This document shows, one piece after another, positions 44,997 through 51,609 of a stretch of 64,000 bases of DNA. Numbering within the stretch: position 1 is the stretch's first letter; every line of letters starts with the position of its first letter. The stretch spans positions 2,124,519 through 2,188,518 of the forward strand of contig CP166960.1 of the NCBI GenBank assembly GCA_041447175.1. Direction: 5' to 3'. A program made the position numbers and the translations under genes. The DNA is from Candidatus Bathyarchaeia archaeon. GTDB taxonomy: Archaea; Thermoproteota; Bathyarchaeia; Bathyarchaeales; Bathycorpusculaceae. The notes beneath the pieces are model-generated. The model worked only from the letters and a program-made list of their open reading frames with translations. It was not told where the DNA came from and made no database searches.

Positions 44997-46139
44997 TTAT
45001 TCTGCTGTTTCAACTGTGGGCAAGAAGCGTTTGTCAAGTTTTTGCAGCACCTGCTGGATGGTGGTGTACTCCATTTCTTCAGGACCTAATCGGGCAGGCT
45101 CAAACTCGCCCATACGCCGCAATGTTGCGCCCTCCTTGACGGCTTCGTGACGTGCCAACGCAAATGCAGGGTCATCAAACAAGTCCGCAATCATGGGGTT
45201 TCCGTCATCGTCGCTGACGATTTTGCCGTCCGAAACCTGCAGACCCAACGCGACAATGCGGGGTGGACCATCAAAGGCTGTGCATTTGGAGTCTTTTAAC
45301 CCCACAGGCATAAGAGGTCCCCAGTGGCTGCCCCGCATCCAACCCATCACAAAGTACGTGTGCATAAAAGGCGCCAAAACCTCACCCACCGCAGGCAACC
45401 CATGCTGCGCGCGAACCACCATGACGGGGTCGTCTTTTCCAACGTATTTGCCTGCAATCAACGAGAGTTTGCTGACGCTACTGGAGGCGCAGACTAAGTT
45501 GTCTTCGGCTCGGTGCACACGGCTGATGGCGTATCTGCCCACGGTGCCAATTAAGGCGAGGAGTTCGTAGGTTTCTTCAGGGCACTTAAGCGTAATCACC
45601 TTGTTTTCCACTGTGTCGACCACGTCAAATTTGAAGCCGCCAAGCATACTCGGGTCAATAACCAGCCCCGCCGTATTCATCGGGTCAGCGAATATGCGGA
45701 AAAGCGGATAATTAAAGCTCCCAGCACTAGTTTTGTCCGCAGCGAAAACCACGATTGGGTCTGCGCCGCGTTCTTCAATTTCCATTTCTGCCACACCAGG
45801 CCCCATTCCGCAGACGTTGCCGCTAAACGCGGTTTTTAGGATGTCTTGACCGGCGCCGTAGAGTTTGAGGGCTAAGGCTTTGTCGGCGGCTTCCTTGAAG
45901 GTGTTCCAGGCAAGTTCATGAATCAGGTGGTTGCGTTCACCTTTGTCGTGCAGCATTAGCAGTTCCAAGTCGTCGCCCGCGTTGAAAACAAAAAAGTTGT
46001 TTATAAGACCGCTGTTTTTTGCGGTTTCAAGGTTTTTTTGGGCTATTCTAAAAAGAGGTTGAGGAACAATGTGGTGACCCGCAAGCGAGCCAACATCACA
46101 TTTAATCAGAGAAATTGTGGTTTTTTTGGGCACAAACAA
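44997..46139 (-). CDS. fbp: Fructose-1,6-bisphosphate aldolase/phosphatase (archaeal type V)
   Basis: 380 aa. The N-terminus TISLIKCDVGSLAGHHIVPQ holds the metal-binding Asp and His residues of the bifunctional archaeal enzyme. GDDLELLMLHDKG, GNVCGMGPGVAEMEIEER, FAADKTSAGSFNYPLFRIFA and DGPPRIVALG follow. It condenses triose phosphates to fructose bisphosphate and dephosphorylates it, driving gluconeogenesis in one direction. The catalytic Lys/Tyr region falls in SFNYPLFR and neighbouring loops. Confidence 0.93.
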   Translation of the reverse strand: MFVPKKTTISLIKCDVGSLAGHHIVPQPLFRIAQKNLETAKNSGLINNFFVFNAGDDLELLMLHDKGERNHLIHELAWNTFKEAADKALALKLYGAGQDILKTAFSGNVCGMGPGVAEMEIEERGADPIVVFAADKTSAGSFNYPLFRIFADPMNTAGLVIDPSMLGGFKFDVVDTVENKVITLKCPEETYELLALIGTVGRYAISRVHRAEDNLVCASSSVSKLSLIAGKYVGKDDPVMVVRAQHGLPAVGEVLAPFMHTYFVMGWMRGSHWGPLMPVGLKDSKCTAFDGPPRIVALGLQVSDGKIVSDDDGNPMIADLFDDPAFALARHEAVKEGATLRRMGEFEPARLGPEEMEYTTIQQVLQKLDKRFLPTVETAE

Positions 46140-46247
46140 CCCATAATAAACTCTGTTGATTCACAATTTAAGTTTTTACTGAATCCACAAAATTTGAGAA
46201 ATCAAGAAATACTATAAGCGGACAGTAAATCTTTAGGGTTGTTGGGA

Positions 46248-46751
46248 ATGAGCGAAGCTAGAGTGGTTTCCGCTAAGGTTTCAGACGAAGTCTACAAGGA
46301 GCTGATTTTGCGTGTGCCGGAAGGCGACCGAAGCGACTTCATACGAGAAGCCATCATGGAGAAGCTGCAGAAAACCCCCAAAGCCGACAAAATCTTGGCA
46401 TTGGAGGAGCGGATGAGTAAAATTGAGGAAGCCATGGGGGACATTCGCCGATGTCTTGCAGATTTAGAGTTGCTTACATTTGGGCAGCGCAAGGTGAACC
46501 CGCATGACTTCTGTTTAGATGAGGTGGACCACAAAATCGTTGAGTACCTCTTGCACTACAAAGGCGCAACCACACCAGAATTAGCCGAGCATATGCAAAT
46601 TAACCGGTGGCTGATTCTAAACCGCCTGCGCAAAATGCAAAGGACAAGCCAAAAACAGCTGGGCAAAGCCGTCGTTGACTATTACGGCGGAGAGAAATCA
46701 GGCAAAAAGAAAGCTTGGTGGATAAACGAGCAGCTAGTCGAAGAAGAGTAA
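46248..46751 (+). CDS. Ribbon-helix-helix plus winged-helix DNA-binding regulator
   Basis: 167 aa. Residues 1-45 look like a ribbon-helix-helix (VVSAKVSDEVYKELILRVPE; SDFIREAIMEKL), then a coiled coil (ALEERMSKIEEAMGDIRRCL). Residues about 95-150 form a winged helix (IVEYLLHYKGATTPELAEHM; NRLRKMQRTSQKQ). Two DNA-binding folds in one small protein is uncommon. ATG at 46248. It converges on the first PQQ gene, with the fold-back element (46773-46858) between the stops. Confidence 0.7.
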   Translation: MSEARVVSAKVSDEVYKELILRVPEGDRSDFIREAIMEKLQKTPKADKILALEERMSKIEEAMGDIRRCLADLELLTFGQRKVNPHDFCLDEVDHKIVEYLLHYKGATTPELAEHMQINRWLILNRLRKMQRTSQKQLGKAVVDYYGGEKSGKKKAWWINEQLVEEE

Positions 46752-46772
46752 CCTTCCGAGACTTTGTAGGCA

Positions 46773-46858
46773 AGGGTTTGCTGGGGCTCTAGTGGCAAAT
46801 TAGGAGAGAAGAATGAAACCTGATAAACAGGGTTCATTCCGAGCCCACTCAGCCCCCT
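46773..46858. ncRNA. Candidate structured RNA element, copy 1
   Basis: A nested fold-back of 86 nt. Pairs: AGGG 46773-46776 with CCCT 46855-46858; GCTG 46780-46783 with CAGC 46850-46853; GGGCTC 46784-46789 with GAGCCC 46841-46846; GAATGAA 46811-46817 with TTCATTC 46833-46839; CCTG 46819-46822 with CAGG 46828-46831; loop ATAAA. A long one-sided internal loop contains TAGGAGAGAA. It lies 58-144 nt past the stop of the PQQ gene. A diverged copy at 54879-54978 keeps the layout with compensatory changes. The strand is undecided; as a 3' UTR of the PQQ mRNA it would be minus. I recognise no known RNA family. Confidence 0.55.
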
Positions 46859-46916
46859 GACTACAGTCTTGTTTTTGCTTGGTTTGACTAAAAAAGAAAA
46901 AAGGGTTGTTGGATGT

Positions 46917-49505
46917 TTATTTTCGTCGTCGTAGGACAACTGCTATTACTGCGATGACGGCAATCAGAACCACTGCGGTGATGACCACAAATATGGTTGT
47001 GTCACCGTTTTCTTTAGGTGGTGGAGCAACAGAGGGCGATGCGGTTGGTGCAGAGCTTTCGATTGGTGAAGGCGAGACGGGTGTTCCAGGTGTGACGGCG
47101 GCTGCAGGTTGAGCACCGACCAGCAGGTAGGTGGTTGCATAGGAGCAGCCGTAAGAGGCAGAGCCGTCAAAGGTTGCCATTATCTTGTAGGTGCCTTCAG
47201 CGTTTGGAGTCCACGCAATGCCGTAGCTGCCGCCGATGTCGCTGGTTGTAGTTCCGATGGGTTGCTCGTTTCCATTGGAGTCAAAAGCCGTCAAAGTCAC
47301 TTCAACACCCACAGCATCTTCAGGAAGTGGTTTTTGCATGTGAAGGTACTGCATCCATTCAGCCATGTCAGCGTCAGATATTGCGGGGGTTCCTATGTTC
47401 GCGGGGGTTTGGTCAGTGACTGTTCCAGTTATGAGCACGGGGGTTACTTTTGGTACAGCGGTCGGAGGTGCGGTAACGGTTGTTGCACTTGGACCTTCAC
47501 CTATACAGTAGATTTGCATGTCATACAGGTTCAGGAAAACTATGTAGCCGTCAGCAACTGCCATGCCGTTTTGGGTACCGTAGCCAAATATGCTCCAGAC
47601 TTCGTTGCCTGAGTATGCATCAACACAGCGGATTTTAGCTCCTGGAGTGAGGGGCGAGTTTGCAGAGTGCTCGGTGGAGAACAGGTAGATTTTTCCGTCC
47701 GCAATGGCACCGATGCCAAGGGGGTAGCGTCCGTAAGGTGTGGCAAAGCCTGCTGATGCTGTGTAAGTCCATAGCAGTTCGCCGTCGGTTAGATCGTAAC
47801 AGTAGCAGTTTCCGCCATAGCCGACTGAATAGAGGCGCCCGTAAGCGATGTTGTTGCGTGGCAGACCAACGTCAGCGTAGTAGTTGAAGTCAGCTTCGCG
47901 TGGAGTTGGCCCCCAAATTTCTTTACCACTGTCAAGGCTTAAGCCGTAGTAGCAGAGAGTTTCTTTTTCCAGAATCGCAATGGTACGCGTCACAGGGTCA
48001 ACTTGAGCTATTGAACGTGTTAGGTTGTTTTCAGGGGCAGGATAATCTTTGAGCCATAAAAGTTGACCGCGGGTTTCGGGTTTAAGGCTGATCGCCCAAA
48101 TCGTGTAAGGATTAGGGGTGCCAGAGGCTAAAAGCCCACCCATTGTGCTGCTGGTGCCAACCATAACGTCATCTTGAAGAATGCTGATTATCGATGGGGG
48201 ATTTACTCCGGGCAAAGCGGGAATTGTTACGTTCCATGAGTAGGCGTCGCTTGCGTTGACGTTTTTACCGACGGGGCGCCATTGGTAGTAGTTGCTACTG
48301 GTGAAATCAGTCGGGTCGTTAGAGCTTGTTAAGCCGTGAGCTGCTGTGTTGTTCCAACATGCCAGCCAGCGTCCGTTATAGTTGAGTTGGTAGATGAGGA
48401 TTTCGCCGTTTGGACCGTACACTTGGGTGCCTGAAGGAACATTGGTTTCGTTGAACAGCCAGTTCCCGTCAATTGGGTCATATGCCATCCAAACTGTGCC
48501 GCCGTTAGCGGGGTCGTTAGCTGTCTTCCAGAGAAAGCCGTTGGGGATAATGCCGTGCTGGTTCATGGATTCATAGTCGTAGAGCTGCCCGAAGGTGGGT
48601 TGAGTCATGTTTTGCCAGTAAATCTGCTCGCCAGTGCGCAAGTCTACACATACGTATCCATCTCCGGAGGGAGCATCACTTCGGGGCAGGTTGTAGTAGA
48701 GTCTTCCGTACAGGATGAGCGGGGAACCAAATTTGCCTTCGTAAGCTGTTCCTGAATAGTAGGGCATGGCGTAGTCAACTGCGTAGTCGCCGCCTGCTAT
48801 GCCTCCGAACGAAATTGGCTGTGTCCACATGATGTGCGCGCTGTTTGGGGCTATGCCTTCAGGTTGCAGTTTTGCTACAATCTGAGGAGTGCCTAGCCAG
48901 TTCGAAACCAGCTTTGCCCACTCAATGTTTTGACCTTCTACGGGGCGGGTCCAATAGTTTGTTGGCAGAGGATAGGTAGGTGGAGTTTCAACTTCGTCAG
49001 CTTGAACGGTGAGGGTTGTTGTTGCGGTGCTGGCTAAGTAGTTGTCGTTGATATAGGCGCTTTGGGAACCTGGAATACCAGTTGGTCCCTCCAGAGAGGC
49101 TACTTGACCAGGGAAGTTGAAGGTCAAAGTGTACGTGCCAATTTGGTCGGGTTCAAATTGAGCATAGCATGAACCTACAGGGTCAGAATTAAAGGGACCC
49201 AAAGTAGTTGTTGAACCGTCAGGCTTCACGATGTCTATAGTTAGGTCTCGCCAGCGGTCACCACCAAGACCTGCAGCGGAAGGAGGCAATTGGTTGAGCC
49301 AAAACACAATCAAAGCGGTTTGGTCAACTCCAATTGGGTCTGGTGCGACGCTAATGTAGGCGTATGTTGGAATGGTCCATGGGGGGTCATGAGCAATAGC
49401 GGCAGGCACTGTAACTAAAGTGACAGTAATTGTCAACAAGAGAAACAATGTTGCCAAAAGGGTCTTTTTTTTAGTTAAGTTTGGTTTCTTTGAGTTGCCA
49501 CTCAT
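46917..49505 (-). CDS. Large secreted PQQ beta-propeller protein with C-terminal anchor (paralog 1)
   Basis: 862 aa. Signal peptide (LLATLFLLLTITVTLV, then AIAHDPP). An Ig-like domain follows, about residues 45-165. PQQ-type propeller blades come next (YVCVDLRTGEQIYWQNMTQP; SLDSGKEIWGPTP; NCYCYDLTDGELLW; RCVDAYSGNEVWSIFGYG). A second Ig-like domain holds VLITGTVTDQTPAN and EGTYKIMATFDGSASYG. A Pro/Ser linker, one transmembrane helix and RRRK close the protein. It is probably a cell-surface protein. It is paralogous to the gene at 55007-57709. The divergent tandem-Lrp gene may regulate it. Confidence 0.85.
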   Translation of the reverse strand: MSGNSKKPNLTKKKTLLATLFLLLTITVTLVTVPAAIAHDPPWTIPTYAYISVAPDPIGVDQTALIVFWLNQLPPSAAGLGGDRWRDLTIDIVKPDGSTTTLGPFNSDPVGSCYAQFEPDQIGTYTLTFNFPGQVASLEGPTGIPGSQSAYINDNYLASTATTTLTVQADEVETPPTYPLPTNYWTRPVEGQNIEWAKLVSNWLGTPQIVAKLQPEGIAPNSAHIMWTQPISFGGIAGGDYAVDYAMPYYSGTAYEGKFGSPLILYGRLYYNLPRSDAPSGDGYVCVDLRTGEQIYWQNMTQPTFGQLYDYESMNQHGIIPNGFLWKTANDPANGGTVWMAYDPIDGNWLFNETNVPSGTQVYGPNGEILIYQLNYNGRWLACWNNTAAHGLTSSNDPTDFTSSNYYQWRPVGKNVNASDAYSWNVTIPALPGVNPPSIISILQDDVMVGTSSTMGGLLASGTPNPYTIWAISLKPETRGQLLWLKDYPAPENNLTRSIAQVDPVTRTIAILEKETLCYYGLSLDSGKEIWGPTPREADFNYYADVGLPRNNIAYGRLYSVGYGGNCYCYDLTDGELLWTYTASAGFATPYGRYPLGIGAIADGKIYLFSTEHSANSPLTPGAKIRCVDAYSGNEVWSIFGYGTQNGMAVADGYIVFLNLYDMQIYCIGEGPSATTVTAPPTAVPKVTPVLITGTVTDQTPANIGTPAISDADMAEWMQYLHMQKPLPEDAVGVEVTLTAFDSNGNEQPIGTTTSDIGGSYGIAWTPNAEGTYKIMATFDGSASYGCSYATTYLLVGAQPAAAVTPGTPVSPSPIESSAPTASPSVAPPPKENGDTTIFVVITAVVLIAVIAVIAVVLRRRK

Positions 49506-49654
49506 TCATTTCTCTCCAAGTTTGTTGCTTGACAGAAGGCTAGCTAAGCATATATAAAAATTTCCAAAAACCACCCTAAATCGAGGCAAAAAAAACGTTT
49601 TCTGAAGCAGTAACATACAAAAAATAAAAATACACCTTTAAACAGAAGGAAAAA

Positions 49655-49681
49655 CTGACACGCTAAGAAAAAAAGTGTCAG
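49655..49681. promoter_or_regulatory. 7-bp inverted repeat before the tandem-Lrp gene
   Basis: CTGACAC (49655-49661) and GTGTCAG (49675-49681) form a perfect inverted repeat with a 13-nt spacer, ending 15 nt before the TTG start. A TATA-like CTTTAAAC lies at about 49636, so the repeat covers the expected transcription start. This suggests autorepression. The right arm also overlaps the ribosome binding site AGGAGAG. Confidence 0.55.
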
Positions 49682-49696
49682 GAGAGAGAGCAGCAG

Positions 49697-50695
49697 TTGC
49701 AAAATCAACCTGTTAGAATTGACGAGACCGACGAAAAAATTTTAAGGAACATGCTCCAAGAAGCACGCACCACGTTTACCGAAATTGCCAAAGAATGCAA
49801 CATATCTGTTGGTGCGGTAAGGACGCGATTTGAACGTTTGAAAAAAACTGGTATAATCACAGGATCAATTATGCAAATAAACCCCAAAGCGTTAGGGTAC
49901 AACTTTGTTTCAGACATAGCCATCGAGACATCGGTTAACAGGGCAAAAGAAGTAATGATGGACCTCAAAGCGAAACCTTACTGGGTTTTTGGGGGCAGCA
50001 CGTTCCCTAAATTCAACATAGACATTTTTGTTGCCTTACGTTCAATAGAAAAAATGATTGAAATCCACGAAGACTTGGAAGCCAACCCCTTAATTAAACG
50101 CGTTGAAACCCTGATATGGGTTGAGCCAACAGGGATGGATCACGCCGAAAATTTGGTAATCAACCCCGTAACACACAGAAACAACGCAAACAAGAACCAT
50201 ACACAAATCATCCCCAGCTCCAACTTTGAGGCACAAACACCAATAGACGACTTAGACATGCAAATAGCTAAAATTTTAGTGCACAATGCACGTACCCCCC
50301 TCAAGCAAATCGCAGACCAGCTAAGAGTACCCGTTAAAAGGGTTTTTCAGAGGTACAACAAACTTCGCAACTGTTTACTGACTCAATCCACCATAACGGT
50401 TGACCTTAAAAAGTTAGGTTACAAAGCCATGATAAACATCCTCATAAAAGCCTCAAACAAAAGGGAAGTTCCCCGAATTTGGAGCCAACTGCTCGAAATT
50501 CCAAACATCCTTGTGACAATCAGATTAATTGGTAACTATGATTTGATTGTAATTGGTGTTCTTGAAGACTTCCAAGATTATTTTAGGCTTTCAGAAAAAG
50601 TCTGCAAAATCGAAGGCATAAAAAAGACAGAGATACACCTCAGAGAAGCAGACCGTTCATGGCCCGAAAACATGTTTGCGCCCTTGCTTGATTAA
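49697..50695 (+). CDS. Tandem Lrp/AsnC regulator (two HTH plus RAM units)
   Basis: 332 aa from a TTG start. Unit 1: IDETDEKILRNMLQEARTTF with HTH FTEIAKECNISVGAVRTRFE. Unit 2 starts near residue 180: DDLDMQIAKILVHNARTPLK with HTH LKQIADQLRVPVKRVFQRY, followed by a RAM-type effector domain (NILVTIRLIGNYDLIVIGVL). Such doubled Lrp proteins can bind as pseudo-dimers. It is divergent from the PQQ gene and has an inverted repeat over its own start region; control of the PQQ gene is inferred from position. Confidence 0.87.
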   Translation: MQNQPVRIDETDEKILRNMLQEARTTFTEIAKECNISVGAVRTRFERLKKTGIITGSIMQINPKALGYNFVSDIAIETSVNRAKEVMMDLKAKPYWVFGGSTFPKFNIDIFVALRSIEKMIEIHEDLEANPLIKRVETLIWVEPTGMDHAENLVINPVTHRNNANKNHTQIIPSSNFEAQTPIDDLDMQIAKILVHNARTPLKQIADQLRVPVKRVFQRYNKLRNCLLTQSTITVDLKKLGYKAMINILIKASNKREVPRIWSQLLEIPNILVTIRLIGNYDLIVIGVLEDFQDYFRLSEKVCKIEGIKKTEIHLREADRSWPENMFAPLLD

Positions 50696-50803
50696 CAGAA
50701 ACAAACCCGTTACACTACAGGAGTCGACAGATAAAGGGAGACAGAAGCAAGCAGACGCAGCGATTGACTTAAGTTTCACCTTTTACGTTAACTTGTAGGT
50801 TGC

Positions 50804-50882
50804 GGGCCCGTAGCCCAGTACGGATAAAGGCGTCGGCCTCCGGAGCCGAAGACCCTGGGTTCAAATCCCAGCGGGCCCGCCA
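50804..50882 (+). tRNA. tRNA-Arg (anticodon CCG), integration site
   Basis: Acceptor GGGCCCG (50804-50810) pairs with CGGGCCC (50872-50878). The anticodon stem TCGGC/GCCGA closes loop CTCCGGA with anticodon CCG. The T arm is CTGGG-TTCAAAT-CCCAG. Discriminator G at 50879; CCA is encoded (50880-50882). Its last 19-20 nt are repeated at 54849-54868, marking it as the target of an integrated element. Confidence 0.95.
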
Positions 50883-50883
50883 C
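50864..50883 (+). repeat. attL: 3' end of tRNA-Arg(CCG)
   Basis: AATCCCAGCGGGCCCGCCAC spans the end of the T loop, the T stem and acceptor 3' strands and the CCA. It is repeated in direct orientation at 54849-54868 with one C-to-T change. Confidence 0.8.
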
Positions 50884-51023
50884 CCCCCCCCAAACGAATT
50901 TATCCTGCAAACGAACTTTCCCCTTTCTTTTTTCCAACTTTATTTGGCGGAAGTTTTTAGCAGCAGGTAGAATGAAAAAATATCAGACTGCGTGAAAAAT
51001 CAGGGCTAATTTGTTTGCTTAAA

Positions 51024-51067
51024 AGAAGTAGTTGAACAGAATTTTTTTCTTGTGGTCAACTACTTCT
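51024..51067. repeat. 12-bp perfect inverted repeat inside the element
   Basis: Arms AGAAGTAGTTGA and TCAACTACTTCT, 20-nt spacer with a run of seven T. It could be a terminator for the tRNA transcript, a recombination accessory site, or a remnant of a transposon end. Confidence 0.6.
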
Positions 51068-51321
51068 CCGATGTTAACTTCTATTTCAGCCGTGCATTCG
51101 GTAAACTTGATAGCTAGAAACGACCAATGAAGCTACCGAAATAACAAGCCATAAAACAGGCGATAACTAATGAGCGAACACATAGAAGGCCTAAACAGAG
51201 ACCAAACAGAAGGCTTGCTTTTCAGGCTCTTTTTTTACTGATTAGTGTGCGTTGAATAGGTAAGGTGGGATGTTTTTTAGGTGGGTGTGTGAGGGGGCGG
51301 TTGAGGAAATGAGTTCATGGA

Positions 51322-51471
51322 ATGGGGCATGTGCCTTGGGGGGTGGAGGTTAGGAGATTTATTGTGGAGTATTTGTTTGGTGCTGTGAAGAGGGTTTTCA
51401 ATGAGGGTTATCTTTTACTTAATGGATTGGGAAAGGTGGCGGGGAGGTTGGTTTTACTTGCTTGCGTTTAA
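51322..51471 (+). pseudogene. Possible transposase C-terminal remnant
   Basis: A 49-codon frame contains RRFIVEYLFGAVKRVFNEG, which recalls the E..FG.xKR.FGE end of archaeal DDE transposases. Everything upstream of the motif is missing and the frame stops early. No terminal inverted repeats or target duplication were found, so this is a weak call. Confidence 0.25.
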
Positions 51472-51609
51472 TATCAGGCGGGCTTTGAGCCTTCTTGGAT
51501 CACAGAGGTTAAGGGCAGCTTTGCCTTAATTGGAAAAGCATAGAAAAATACCAGAGAAGACATCAGGCTTCTTGGGATTCCCTCACAAAAGGTTTCAATC
51601 ACTTGCTTG

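Larger units (their letters stand above)
50884..51609. other. Left end of the element: stem-loop and gene debris, no intact gene
   Basis: A perfect 12-bp inverted repeat AGAAGTAGTTGA (51024-51035) / TCAACTACTTCT (51056-51067) encloses a 20-nt loop with seven T. At 51170 a 23-codon frame (MSEHIEGLNRDQTEG) has no recognisable match. At 51322-51471 a 49-codon frame resembles the end of a transposase. The rest shows no coding pattern that I trust. Confidence 0.5.
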
